Part shown: positions 1 to 8,848 of the stretch, one piece after another
Layout: each line of letters begins with the position of its first letter
How positions within the stretch are numbered: the stretch's first letter is position 1
Origin: JAFGBI01 sp964480725
GTDB taxonomy: Bacteria; Myxococcota_A; Polyangia; Polyangiales; Polyangiaceae
Length of the DNA stretch: 64,000 bases
Reading direction: 5' to 3'
Assembly: GCA_964480725.1 (NCBI GenBank)
Contig: CAYZQO010000027.1
Coordinates: 1 to 64,000 of the forward strand
Notes under the pieces: model-generated
Told to the model about the DNA's origin: nothing
Databases searched by the model: none
The model's input: only the letters and a program-made list of their open reading frames with translations
Made by a program: the position numbers and the translations under genes

Positions 1-60
1 CCGGCCCCGGTCGCGCCGGCCCCGGTCGCGCCGGCCCCGGTCGCGCCGGCCCCGGTCGCG
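1..60. repeat. 15-bp tandem repeat, four perfect copies
   Basis: The unit CCGGCCCCGGTCGCG is repeated four times without a mismatch and runs off the left edge, so the true copy number is unknown. It lies inside the minus-strand reading frame that begins at 347, where each unit encodes the pentapeptide Ala-Thr-Gly-Ala-Gly. A 15-bp unit keeps frame, so copy-number change would only lengthen or shorten a flexible linker. Confidence 0.9.
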
Positions 61-347
61 CCGGGCGGGCTCACCGCCGGCAGCGGCGCTGCGACCCTGC
101 CCGGCGCCACGCCACTCCCCTCGCCCCGGGCGTCGAGCGCCGCGAGGACGCGCGCCTCGAGATCCGGTGGGCTCACGTGGTCGTCTCCGGCCGCGCGCAC
201 CAGCGCCACCGCGTCCTCGGCCTGATGGCGCAGGTCCCGGAGCCCGTCGTCCGCAGCCAGTCGCTCGTAGAGCTCGGGGTCGGCGTCGCCGTCCAGGATC
301 TCCGCGAGGTGCTCCTCGATTCGGTCCCGCTCGTCATGGTCCGTCAT
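1..347 (-). CDS. Putative sigma-factor partner protein, 3' end beyond window
   Basis: The frame opens with ATG at 347, three bases after the stop of the ECF sigma gene, behind GGAGGATGAG as a ribosome site, so the two are almost certainly co-transcribed. About 115 residues are visible. The first ~75 are acidic and probably helical (starts MTDHDERDRIEEHLAEIL). They are followed by a proline/alanine segment and then tandem Ala-Thr-Gly-Ala-Gly repeats up to the window edge. The position directly after an ECF sigma gene is typical of anti-sigma or sigma-linked membrane proteins. No zinc-finger cysteines or membrane segment are seen in the visible part, so the anti-sigma role is inferred from context only. 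The C-terminus lies outside the window. Confidence 0.7.
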   Translation of the reverse strand, partial: MTDHDERDRIEEHLAEILDGDADPELYERLAADDGLRDLRHQAEDAVALVRAAGDDHVSPPDLEARVLAALDARGEGSGVAPGRVAAPLPAVSPPGATGAGATGAGATGAGATGA

Positions 348-350
348 GGC

Positions 351-1058
351 TCACTCATCCTCCGCGAGCGCGGCCCGGAGGCGCGCGATCGCCCGGGAAA
401 CCCGCTTCCTCGCCGCGACCTCGTCGATGCCGCAGGCCTCGCCCACCTCGCGGTAGCTCAGATCGCTCACGTAGCGCAGCAGCAGCGCCTCCCGCTCGGT
501 GGGACGAACCGCGTCCAGGGCCGCCCGCGCCCGCTCCGCCCGCCGTCGCCGCGCGAGGAGCTCGTCCGTCGGCGGCACCCGATCGGAGTCGTGCACCAGG
601 CGGAGTCGCGCCTCGCGACGGACCCGGCGCTCCACGGTGCGCGCGCATTTGTGGCGGGCGATGCCGAGCAGCCACGCGCGCACGGAGCCCTCGCCGCGAT
701 AGGCGGCGAACCCGTCGTGCGCGGTGAGCAGCGTCTCCTGGGCGAGATCGTCGGCCTCGGCCTGGGACCCGACCAGCGCCATGCACAGCCGCCCCACCGC
801 GGCTCCGTAGTGGCGCGCGCAGAGGGAGAGCGCCGCGCGGTGGTCACCAACCGCGAGGGCCTGCAGGATCGATGGGTCACCCTCGGCACCCAGCGCGATC
901 CCGTCGCCCTCGAGCAGCAGGACCCCGAGCCGAGCGCCGGTGCCCGCGGGCCCCGCCGCCCCCTCGAGCTCGGCTGCGCCCGCTACGGGATCCGCCGCGG
1001 AGCCGCCGCTCGCCGATAGACCGCCGTTCATCGCCCGTTCCTCGTCACCGTTCGTCAT
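351..1058 (-). CDS. ECF-type RNA polymerase sigma factor
   Basis: About 235 residues. An N-terminal Ala/Gly-rich stretch of ~75 residues precedes a sigma-70 region 2 (core QAEADDLAQETLLTAHDGF, then YRGEGSVRAWLLGIARHKC). A charged linker follows, then region 4 with the helix-turn-helix SYREVGEACGIDEVAARKRV. Regions 1 and 3 are absent, as expected for the ECF group, which redirects RNA polymerase to a small stress or envelope regulon. The ATG at 1058 was chosen because the frame upstream is low-complexity; an ATG at 1031 is also possible. The next gene starts three bases after the stop and ends in a repeat-rich tail. Confidence 0.9.
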   Translation of the reverse strand: MTNGDEERAMNGGLSASGGSAADPVAGAAELEGAAGPAGTGARLGVLLLEGDGIALGAEGDPSILQALAVGDHRAALSLCARHYGAAVGRLCMALVGSQAEADDLAQETLLTAHDGFAAYRGEGSVRAWLLGIARHKCARTVERRVRREARLRLVHDSDRVPPTDELLARRRRAERARAALDAVRPTEREALLLRYVSDLSYREVGEACGIDEVAARKRVSRAIARLRAALAEDE

Positions 1059-1427
1059 CGTGTGCCCCTGAGCCCGCGATCCGTGACCGGCCCCTAGCGC
1101 TGAGGCTCCAACGCGCCCCAAGCCACCCCCCTAACAGGGACCGCAACCGACACGCTCTACGAGACGTCGGACGCTGTCCAACGATCTCGCGATCCGCGGG
1201 CCCGGTCGAGCCCGGCGGCCGACGACGGGAAAAAGTGGCTTTCGGCGAGCCGGGCCCCGCGAGCTCACGTCGGGCCGGGCCGGCGAGGCGACCCTCGGTG
1301 GAGCGTGAACGCATACCTTTACTCCCCCCGCGCCGGGTGCGACGCTCCGCCCCCCCCCGACTCATCCCTCTCGCACCCGGCCGCGCAACGGGAGCGGGCG
1401 GCTTCTGGCAGGAAAGGCGTCTGGCGC
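1059..1427. other. Divergent intergenic region
   Basis: About 370 bp separate the divergently transcribed ECF sigma gene and the pseudokinase gene, so promoters for both should lie here. I see no clear -35/-10 pair, hairpin or repeat. The longest open frames crossing it have no family signature and are shadows of the high GC content. Confidence 0.6.
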
Positions 1428-3158
1428 ATGGCGGACATCGGCCCCGGCGACGTCGTGGAAGACCGGTATCGGATCGACCAGGTCGTCGCGTTCGGGTCCG
1501 AGGAGGCGTACCGGGGCGTCGTGCTCCGCAGCGGTCGGCCGGTACAGCTGGTGGTCGTGCCGCCGCCCGTCGCCCAGACGCTGCGCCGGGTGACCCTGCT
1601 GTCGCACCCGAACCTCGCGACCCTCCTCGAGGTCGTGCCGCGCCCGGCCGGTTACGCCCTCGCGGTCTTCGAGGCGACCGACGGCCCGTCGCTGGCGGAC
1701 CTGCTGGCGGTGGCACCTGCCCTCGATCCGAGGCGGGCGGCGGTGATCGCGGCCGCGATCGGCGACGCCCTCACGGCGCTCCACCACCGGGGGGGCGCAC
1801 ACGGTCTGGTCCGCCCCGCGAGCGTGGTGGTGGCGCCCGACGAGACCCGTGCCGCCATCCTTGCCTACGCACCGCTGCCCCCGTCGCCGAGCCCCTTCCA
1901 GAGCCCCGAGCGCGGGGTCGGCGCTCCGTCGCCGGCGGACGACGTCTGGGCGCTCGCCGCCACGCTCCACACGATGATCCTCGGGACACCGCCACCCACC
2001 GCCGGCTACAGCTCCCGCAGCGGCGTCGTGCGCGCAGGGGTCACCGACCTCGAGCTGGCGACCCTGCTCGCCAATTGCCTGGCGCGGCGCCCGGAGCAGC
2101 GGGTGACGCTGGTCGCCCCCGTTCGCGACGCGCTCCTCGGCTACCGTCCCTCGACCACGGTGGCGCTCCCGTCGCACCCGCCAAGCGCGTGGCCCGCGGG
2201 TGCGGGCTTCGCCGACGCCCGCGCGCCGAGCCTGGCCCCGGCTCCGGCGATGCCCCGCGCAAGAGACGCGTCGATGCCCGCCGCGCCTTCGTCCGAACCG
2301 GCCGACGCCGATCCCGCGCTCGCGACGACCGCCGCGTCCGAGGCGCCCCCCGCGTCGGTGGCAGCCGGCGCCCGGAACCCCGCGCTGCTCTGGGGCCTGG
2401 CCGCGCTGGTCCTCCTCACCGGCGCCGCGGTCGCCGCGGTCGCGCGGTGGCGCTCCGCACCCCGTGCGCCGGAGGACGACGTCGCGAACGGTGAGCCCGT
2501 CCCGACCACGACGCGGTCCGCGGCAGCCCAGGATGATCCCACCGACCGACGAGTGACGGCGGGAACGAGCCCCGCGGGTCGAGCCGCCGCCCCGAGCGAG
2601 GTCACGAGCGCCGAGGAACCCGACCGGGTCGAGGGCGTCGACGCCGGACGTGCCGTCACCGCCACCAGCCTGCCGAGCGAGGCGGAGATCGCTGCCTGCG
2701 TGGCCCGGGTGAGTCCCCCCGAATCCTTTCGAGCGCCGCCGCGCGTGGCCTGGCTCTGCGAGGACGCGGACCCCCGCGCCGGCTACCGCCACATGAAGGT
2801 CGCCGTGGTGCTCGGCTCCACCGGTCGCGTCACCCCGGCGATGTCGCTGTGGAGCCGGCTCAACTGGTACGGCATGGCCGGCGTGGCGATCCTGCGCGGC
2901 GCCTGCTGCGGCGAGCCCCGACCGTTCGAGCTCCCACCCACGACGGGCTGCGACGACACCGCGGACGCGCTCAACGAGCTCGCGCGGACGGTCGCTGCGC
3001 GCGGGGACGTCGCGCCGGCCGTCGCGCGGTACGGAAGGAGCGTCCGCTGCCAGTCGTCTTCGGGCCGCTCCGCCTACTTCGATCTCAAGGCCTCGCTCGG
3101 CGGGGGTGAGGCGACGACCTTCCAGGAGGTCCTTGATTTCCTGCTGAAGCAGCGGTGA
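1428..3158 (+). CDS. Membrane-anchored Ser/Thr pseudokinase-like protein
   Basis: 576 residues from the ATG at 1428, which has AGGAAAGG upstream; in-frame codons back to 1305 look non-coding. Residues ~1-240 follow a protein-kinase fold (DVVEDRYRIDQVVAFGSEEA at the glycine-loop position, HHRGGAHGLVRPASVVV at the catalytic loop). The Gly-rich loop is degenerate, HRDLKPSN has become HGLVRPASV, and no DFG is present, so phosphotransfer is unlikely. A Pro/Ala linker leads to one transmembrane helix (~318-340, LLWGLAALVLLTGAAVAAVA). The C-terminal ~150 residues resemble the outer domains of myxobacterial lipoproteins with paired cysteines. It probably scaffolds or senses ligand across the inner membrane. 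Divergent from the ECF sigma gene. Confidence 0.8.
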   Translation: MADIGPGDVVEDRYRIDQVVAFGSEEAYRGVVLRSGRPVQLVVVPPPVAQTLRRVTLLSHPNLATLLEVVPRPAGYALAVFEATDGPSLADLLAVAPALDPRRAAVIAAAIGDALTALHHRGGAHGLVRPASVVVAPDETRAAILAYAPLPPSPSPFQSPERGVGAPSPADDVWALAATLHTMILGTPPPTAGYSSRSGVVRAGVTDLELATLLANCLARRPEQRVTLVAPVRDALLGYRPSTTVALPSHPPSAWPAGAGFADARAPSLAPAPAMPRARDASMPAAPSSEPADADPALATTAASEAPPASVAAGARNPALLWGLAALVLLTGAAVAAVARWRSAPRAPEDDVANGEPVPTTTRSAAAQDDPTDRRVTAGTSPAGRAAAPSEVTSAEEPDRVEGVDAGRAVTATSLPSEAEIAACVARVSPPESFRAPPRVAWLCEDADPRAGYRHMKVAVVLGSTGRVTPAMSLWSRLNWYGMAGVAILRGACCGEPRPFELPPTTGCDDTADALNELARTVAARGDVAPAVARYGRSVRCQSSSGRSAYFDLKASLGGGEATTFQEVLDFLLKQR

Positions 3159-3330
3159 ACGGGGCTGCCTCCACCGACCGGCGCCGAACAGGGTGGTTTC
3201 GGGGACCGCCGAGCACGCTTCTCGGCGGGCGTCCCAGCGGTCAACATGGACCGATGCTAGCTGGCGACGGGCCGGGAGTCCCGCGACGCGCCGCCCGGGC
3301 CGCGCGCGGGAGCGGCGAGGCGGTGGGCCG

Positions 3331-5076
3331 ATGGTGATCCCAACCCACCGGCTGCGCTCGATGGCGCATCGCTGGCTTGGGCTCGGCGGCGCTGCCGTCT
3401 GGTACTCGCCGCGGTATCGACTCCCCTTCGCCACGGTGGAGGCCACGGGGATCGACGCCCGCCGCGCCGACCACGCTGCCGAGTACCTGCTCGAGACGCG
3501 AATCCTGCCGCGCCGCCTGCTGCATTCGCCCGAGCGCATCGGCTACGACGCGCTCGGGCGGGTGCACTCCCGCGAGCTGCTCGAGCGGCTGCAGGAGCCG
3601 GCCGCGCTGGCCGAGGTGTACCCCGTCGACCCGTCCGAGGTGGTGCCGGAAGAGGTCTGGGTGACCATCCGCCTGGCGTGCGGCGCCACGCTGGCGGCGG
3701 CGCGCCACACCCTCCTCCGCGCCAGACCGGCGCTGAACCTGCTCGGCGGGTTCCACCACGCCACCCCGACGCTCGGCAGCGGGTTCTGTCCCGTGAACGA
3801 CGTGGCCGTCGCGGTCGCGGCGCTGCGCAGCGAGGGGTTCGCCGGCGACGTGGCGGTGCTCGACCTCGACGCACACCCCCCGGACGGCACCGCGGCCTGC
3901 TTCGCCGGCGATCGTTCGGTCCGCATCGCGTCGATCTCCGCCGTGGACTGGGGACCGCTCCCGGGCGTGGACGAGACGGTGCTGCCCCCCGGGTCCGGTG
4001 ACGACGAGTACCTCGCCGCGCTCCGCCGGCTGCTCGCGCGCTGGACGCCGGCCGCGCTCAACTTCGTCATCGCCGGCGGCGACGTGCTCGCCGGGGATCG
4101 TCACGGCGGACTCGCGCTCTCCCTAGCGGGGACCGCGCGCCGCGATCAGGAGGTCGCGACGGCGCTCCGTCGACACCCAAGCGCGTGGCTCTCCGGCGGC
4201 GGCTACAGCGAGGATGCCTGGCGTGCGCTGGCGGGGACCGCCACCGTGCTCCTGCTCGGTGAGTGGCGCGAGGTACCCGCGAGCTACGACGCGCTCGAGC
4301 GTCGCTACCGTGCCATCGCGCTCGGCCTCGACCGTTCGCGGCTCTCCGGCGAGCCGGAGGACGAGCGCCTGCTCCTCGCCGACCTTGGGCGACCGGACCT
4401 CGCGGCGCCGCGCTTCCTCGGGTTCTACACGCGGGAGGGGCTCGAGTACGCGTGTGAACGCTACGGGCTGTTCGCCCACCTCCGGCGGCTTGGATACGAC
4501 GATTTCCGCATCGCCACCGACCGCGAGCCCCGCGGCCATCGTCTCCGCGTCTTCGGGAGCGCAGCGCGGGCGGAGCACCTGCTGGTGGAGTGCGTCCTCG
4601 ATCGGCGACGCCTCGATGCGGACGAGTACCTCTACATCCACTGGCTCACGCTCCGGAACCCACTGGCTCGCTTCCGCTCCGAGCGACCGCGGCTGCCAGG
4701 ACAGGAGGTGCCCGGGCTCGGCCTCGCCCGGGAGTCGGGCGAACTGCTCGCCCGCGCCGCCGATCGCCTCGGGCTCGCCGGGATCCTGCTTCGCCCGGCG
4801 TGGTATCACACGGCACTCCAGGCGCGACACATGGGGATGCGATTCCTCGATCCGGCTCGGCAAGGCCGCTTCGAGGCGATGCTCCGCGATCTGTCTCGCT
4901 TGCCGCTGCGTGACGTCACACTGGCGATGGCGGAGGGCCGCGTGCGCATGAACGGCGAGCCGTACCGGTGGGAAGCCGACGTCATGGTCGGCGCCTTGGC
5001 GAGCGCGCCCGAACCCACCGCCGCCGCCGCCGAGGTCGCCGCCGAGCGCACCCGGGTCGGGTTCGAGCTGGACTGA
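3331..5076 (+). CDS. Histone-deacetylase-fold hydrolase with C-terminal extension
   Basis: 581 residues from ATG 3331 (ATG 3361 is an alternative). Residues ~15-310 carry the arginase/deacetylase fold: GGFHHA with the catalytic His pair H142-H143, zinc ligands D180 and H182 in DLDAHPPDGTA and D251 in AGGDVLAGD, and the active-site Tyr292 in SGGGY. All metal and catalytic residues of the family are therefore present. The His that usually follows the zinc-binding His is Pro here. Such bacterial enzymes remove acetyl groups from polyamines, acetoin-related substrates or lysines; the substrate cannot be read from the sequence. The last ~270 residues are an extension I do not recognise, rich in Arg/Leu and without membrane segments. 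No operon partner is obvious. Confidence 0.85.
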   Translation: MVIPTHRLRSMAHRWLGLGGAAVWYSPRYRLPFATVEATGIDARRADHAAEYLLETRILPRRLLHSPERIGYDALGRVHSRELLERLQEPAALAEVYPVDPSEVVPEEVWVTIRLACGATLAAARHTLLRARPALNLLGGFHHATPTLGSGFCPVNDVAVAVAALRSEGFAGDVAVLDLDAHPPDGTAACFAGDRSVRIASISAVDWGPLPGVDETVLPPGSGDDEYLAALRRLLARWTPAALNFVIAGGDVLAGDRHGGLALSLAGTARRDQEVATALRRHPSAWLSGGGYSEDAWRALAGTATVLLLGEWREVPASYDALERRYRAIALGLDRSRLSGEPEDERLLLADLGRPDLAAPRFLGFYTREGLEYACERYGLFAHLRRLGYDDFRIATDREPRGHRLRVFGSAARAEHLLVECVLDRRRLDADEYLYIHWLTLRNPLARFRSERPRLPGQEVPGLGLARESGELLARAADRLGLAGILLRPAWYHTALQARHMGMRFLDPARQGRFEAMLRDLSRLPLRDVTLAMAEGRVRMNGEPYRWEADVMVGALASAPEPTAAAAEVAAERTRVGFELD

Positions 5077-5150
5077 CGTAGCGCCCCCAGGGACGGCCGA
5101 TCGGAGGTTGAGTGCCGAGCGGGCCCGGGCGGTGATAGGATCCCGGCGCC

Positions 5151-6749
5151 ATGGTGGGCAGCAGACCGGACGGGGTCGAGGGGCCTCCCGCGCTCGAGAA
5201 CGAGGAGGGAGATCGGGGGTCGACCACCGTAGTGACGACGGCGATCGATCTGGAGCGCGACGAGGAGGCCCCTGACGCTCCAGCGCCGCCAGTCGCCGAG
5301 GTGGCCGCGCCGAGCGAGGACGCCGGCGGCGACCACGGCACGCTCCGTCTTCCCCTCGCCGATCGGCTCCCCGGACCGAGCGTGACGCCGTCGGAGGAAA
5401 CCGGAGGTGACGGCGTGACCATCCGCCGCGACATCTCAGGGTTCGTGGCTGCGATGGAGGCCACCAGGCGCGATCCATCGGTCGAGGTCCTCCCACCCGC
5501 GATGCCGGTGGGGGTATCGACACTGACCCCGGTGCCACCCGATTCGGCCGAGCCCGCCCTGGAGGCCGCGCTCGCCGCCCTCCCGGCCATGGCCCTGCCC
5601 GCGCCGCGCCCGGTGGCAGCGACACTGCTCGGCGCCCCGGAGCCCGCACCCCAGCCCCTCACCACCCCCGCCCCCGCTCCGCCGCCCGCCCCCGCTCCGA
5701 TCCCTACCCCCGCGCCCGCGCCCGCCCCCGCGCCCGCGCCCGCGCCCGCGCCGGCTCCCGCCCCCGCACCGGCACCGGCCCCCGCACCGGCTCCCGCACC
5801 GGCACCGGCCCCCGCACCGGCTCCCGCACCCGCACCCGCCCCCGCACCGGCTCCGGCACCCGCCCCCGCACCCCAGCGCCCCTCCACCGCCGGCGCCCCT
5901 CCCGGATCCATTGCCGATCTGGCGCCGGAGCCGACCCCGGCGCGCCCCAGTCGGGGGCGCACGATCGGGCTGTTCACCCTTGGGGCCCTGGTCGGCATCG
6001 CGGCGACGGTGGGCGTGAGCGCCATCGTCCTGCCCAGGTTCGGGACGCCGGCGCCCCCCGTCGCGAGCGAACGATCCACCGCGGTGCCCTCGACGAGCCC
6101 ATCGAGCCGGGAAGCCCCGTCCCTGGTGGAGCGCGCGCGGGGTGGCGATCCCGCAGCGCTCGCCGAGCTCCAGGCCAAGGACGAGGCGGCGCGCAAGGTC
6201 ACCGAGGCGGTCGCGCTGATCGAGGGCCGTGGCGCCGCCGCCCGTCGCCGCATCGACGCGCTCGGCGCTCGCCTGCGCCAGAGCCCCGCGGCGCTCGAGG
6301 AGCCCAATGTCCGCCAGGAGGTCTGGGACCTCTTGAGCGAGCCGCGCACAGCGACCCAGGCGCTCGCCATCGTCGGCGAAATCCCCGGACCGCTGGCGCC
6401 GGACATCCTGTTCCGCGTGTGGACCACCACCGCCGCGCGCACCGACACCACGGAACTCGCGCAGATGTTGCTCTTTTCCCGTGAGGTACGGTCGCGCGCC
6501 TCGCCCGCGCTCGCCATCGCGCTCGACCTGCGGCGAACGACCGACTGCGAAGCGCTTCGCGTCCTGCTGCCGCGAGCGGCCTCGGACGGCGACGCTCGCG
6601 CCACTCGGCCCCTCGCGCTGATGGCCGTGAAGACCGGTTGCGGACCGAACAAGCGCGCCGACTGCTACCGCTGCCTGCGCCAGGACCCCGCCCCCCTCGA
6701 ACAGGCGATCCGGGCAACGCGGGTCCGCGCTGCACCGAAATTTCCGTGA
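5151..6749 (+). CDS. Single-pass membrane protein with Pro-Ala stalk, unknown function
   Basis: 532 residues. An acidic N-terminal region (~1-170) is followed by a strictly alternating Pro-Ala stretch (187-241) and then a transmembrane helix (~266-288, GLFTLGALVGIAATVGVSAI). The C-terminal region of ~230 residues is mostly helical and ends in a cluster of four cysteines (GCGPNKRADCYRCL plus one further upstream). The architecture suggests a cytoplasmic N-terminus and a periplasmic C-terminal domain, but the family is unknown to me. It follows the deacetylase-like gene by 74 bp on the same strand. Confidence 0.7.
   Translation: MVGSRPDGVEGPPALENEEGDRGSTTVVTTAIDLERDEEAPDAPAPPVAEVAAPSEDAGGDHGTLRLPLADRLPGPSVTPSEETGGDGVTIRRDISGFVAAMEATRRDPSVEVLPPAMPVGVSTLTPVPPDSAEPALEAALAALPAMALPAPRPVAATLLGAPEPAPQPLTTPAPAPPPAPAPIPTPAPAPAPAPAPAPAPAPAPAPAPAPAPAPAPAPAPAPAPAPAPAPAPAPAPAPAPQRPSTAGAPPGSIADLAPEPTPARPSRGRTIGLFTLGALVGIAATVGVSAIVLPRFGTPAPPVASERSTAVPSTSPSSREAPSLVERARGGDPAALAELQAKDEAARKVTEAVALIEGRGAAARRRIDALGARLRQSPAALEEPNVRQEVWDLLSEPRTATQALAIVGEIPGPLAPDILFRVWTTTAARTDTTELAQMLLFSREVRSRASPALAIALDLRRTTDCEALRVLLPRAASDGDARATRPLALMAVKTGCGPNKRADCYRCLRQDPAPLEQAIRATRVRAAPKFP
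5709..5873 (+). repeat. Pro-Ala alternating codon repeat
   Basis: Fifty-five consecutive codons alternate CCN and GCN, encoding an uninterrupted (Pro-Ala)n rod. Codon choice varies (CCC/CCG, GCG/GCA/GCC/GCT), so the selection appears to be on the protein. Pro-Ala rods are stiff, extended spacers, typical of TonB- or PASTA-like envelope-spanning proteins. Confidence 0.9.
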
Positions 6750-6892
6750 CGGTGGATCCCGAAGGGGGAGCCAACGGCGGATCTTCAGGTCGCGCCCCTT
6801 CGGGTATACTCGCGGCGGTCGCCGAACCCCCGCCTCGGACGCGGCCCCGTCACACCTCGCCGTAGCTCGTCCCTATCCCTCCGGATCGCGCC

Positions 6893-8395
6893 TTGCTCGT
6901 CGACGCCCGTGAATTCCCGACCGATGCCGAGCTCACGGCGACCGTCTGCATCGTCGGAGCGGGCGCCGCGGGGATCACCCTGGCGCGCGCCCTGCGCGGC
7001 TCGGGCTTCTCGGTCGTCCTGCTGGAGGCGGGCGGCGAGCGGCTCGAGGCCGACACCCAGGCGCTCTACGAGGGCGAGAACATCGGCCTCCCCTATTACT
7101 CGCTCGCGCTCACTCGCCTGCGCTACCTGGGCGGCACGACGAACCACTGGACGGGCTGGTGCCGCCCGCTCGATCCGATCGACTTCGAGGTCCGTCCGTG
7201 GGTCAAGGACAGCGGCTGGCCGCTGACCCGCGCCGAGCTCGACCCCCACTACGCGAAGGCGCAGGCGGTGGCGGAGCTCGGGCCGTTCGACTACTCGCCC
7301 GACCGATGGGCCGCCCGCGAAGGCAAGGCGGTCCTCCCGTTCGACCCCGCGATCGCGAGCTCCGCCCTCTGGCAGTTCAGCACGCCGACCCAGTTCGGGG
7401 TCCGATACCGCGAGGATCTGGCCCGCGCGCGGGAGGTCCAGACCGTCTTGCACGCGAACGTCGTCGAGCTCGAGACGTCCTCGGACGGGGCGCGGGTGAC
7501 CGCCGTGCGTGCCGTGACGCTCGAAGGCCGGCGGGTGACCGTGCGGCCGCAGGTGCTGGTGCTGGCGCTCGGCGCGATCGAGAACGCCCGCCTCCTGCTC
7601 GCCGGCGCGAGCGGGCACCCGGGCGGACTCGGCAACCGGCACGACGTGGTCGGGCGGTACTTCATGGAGCACCCCCACGCCAACCTGGGCGTGCTCCTGA
7701 CCTCGGCGAGCGACGCGGACCTCGCCCTCTACCGGGACCTTTACCGCTGCCAGCACCCCCCCCCGCCGGCAGTCCGGTGCGCGCTCGCGCTGCCGGAAGA
7801 GCGGGTCCGCGAGGAGCGGCTGGTGGGGTTCAGCGCCACCCTGGAGGCGCGCATGGAGTCGCCCCCCTTCGGCCGGGAGCTGCAGGCCTCGGTGGCGGCG
7901 CTGGCCCGCGATCTCCAGCGCTCGCGGACACACAAGGCCTACCAGATCTTCGGTCGCATCGAGCAGGTGCCGAACCCGACCTCGCGAGTCCGTCTCGGTG
8001 GCGATCGGGATCGGCTGGGCATGCGCCGGGTGGTGCTCGACTGGCGCCTCGACGAGCAGGCCGAGGGGCGCCTTCGCCGCAGCATCGAGCTCGTCTCCGC
8101 GGCGGTGGGCGCGGCACGGCTCGGGCGAGTCTATAGCTTCCTGCACGCGAACGATCCGACCCACCGGGCGCGCTGGCCGGAGGTCATCGGCGGCCATCAC
8201 CACATGGGCACGACGCGGATGGGCCTCGATCCCAGGACCTCGGTGGTGGATCGCAACCTCCGGGTGCACGGGATGGAGAACCTCTACGTCACCGGGAGCT
8301 CGGTCTTTGCCACCAGCGGCTTCAGCAACCCAACGCTGACCATCCTGGCGCTCTCGCTGCGGCTCGGCGATCATCTCCGAGAGGTGGTGACGTGA
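6893..8395 (+). CDS. GMC-family FAD oxidoreductase
   Basis: 500 residues. FAD-binding dinucleotide fold TVCIVGAGAAGITLARAL (residues ~17-34), substrate/FAD segment YLGGTTNHWTGWC, the active-site block IGGHHHMGTTRMG (His cluster at 435-437), and the C-terminal signature VTGSSVFATSGFSNPTLTI. The family oxidises alcohol groups of sugars, sterols or other alcohols using FAD. The start is TTG at 6893: an in-frame TAG lies upstream at 6863 and no ATG or GTG fits before the FAD motif. A TATACT hexamer at 6805 could be a -10 element, without a convincing -35. The next gene overlaps by 4 bp (GTGA) and encodes a small exported partner. Confidence 0.9.
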   Translation: MLVDAREFPTDAELTATVCIVGAGAAGITLARALRGSGFSVVLLEAGGERLEADTQALYEGENIGLPYYSLALTRLRYLGGTTNHWTGWCRPLDPIDFEVRPWVKDSGWPLTRAELDPHYAKAQAVAELGPFDYSPDRWAAREGKAVLPFDPAIASSALWQFSTPTQFGVRYREDLARAREVQTVLHANVVELETSSDGARVTAVRAVTLEGRRVTVRPQVLVLALGAIENARLLLAGASGHPGGLGNRHDVVGRYFMEHPHANLGVLLTSASDADLALYRDLYRCQHPPPPAVRCALALPEERVREERLVGFSATLEARMESPPFGRELQASVAALARDLQRSRTHKAYQIFGRIEQVPNPTSRVRLGGDRDRLGMRRVVLDWRLDEQAEGRLRRSIELVSAAVGAARLGRVYSFLHANDPTHRARWPEVIGGHHHMGTTRMGLDPRTSVVDRNLRVHGMENLYVTGSSVFATSGFSNPTLTILALSLRLGDHLREVVT

Positions 8396-8814
8396 GCCCT
8401 CCCTTCGGTCGGCGGCCCCTGCTCGGCGCCCTCTCGCTGGCGGCGCTGGCCGCGAGCCCTGTCGGCTGGCTCGTCGGCGTGCAGTTCGCCCGCGCCCAGG
8501 CTCCCTCGCGCGCCGCGCTCGCCGAGCGACTGACGGGGCTCTTCCGCTCCGCCGACCAGATGCGGAGGATCGGGCGCGCCTTCCTCTGGCAGCGCGCGCC
8601 CGCGCCGACACGCGACGCCCTGGTGGACGCGCTGATGCCGCCCGCGGCGCACGCTGCCGCGCTCGACGCCGAGCGGTGGGAGCTCCGGCGCACGGTCCGC
8701 GACGCCGTCGAGGCGGATTTCGCCGCCGTGCGGCTGGTGTCCATCGGCGGCTGGATGCTCGCCGAGTCCGAGGCCGAGCTCTGCGCGCTCACCGTCGCTC
8801 GTCGGGACGGCTGA
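8392..8814 (+). CDS. Small exported partner of the GMC oxidoreductase
   Basis: 140 residues from a GTG start that overlaps the stop of the GMC gene by 4 bp, indicating translational coupling. The N-terminus (FGRRPLLGALSLAALAASP) has a twin-arginine followed by a hydrophobic stretch and may be a Tat-type leader or a membrane anchor. The C-terminus contains GGWMLAESEAELCAL. Small Tat-exported subunits beside GMC-type dehydrogenases (gluconate 2-dehydrogenase subunit 3-like) are well known. I infer this role from position and leader, because sequence resemblance is not strong enough to assign the family. Confidence 0.75.
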   Translation: MSPPFGRRPLLGALSLAALAASPVGWLVGVQFARAQAPSRAALAERLTGLFRSADQMRRIGRAFLWQRAPAPTRDALVDALMPPAAHAAALDAERWELRRTVRDAVEADFAAVRLVSIGGWMLAESEAELCALTVARRDG

Positions 8815-8848
8815 TCCTCGACCGGGCGGCGTGGCCCCGACGGCGCCG

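Noticed and set aside
4982..6652. Minus-strand frame encoding a long Gly-Ala run
   Set aside because: It is the complement of the Pro-Ala repeat in the plus-strand gene, which has the transmembrane helix and better codon character.
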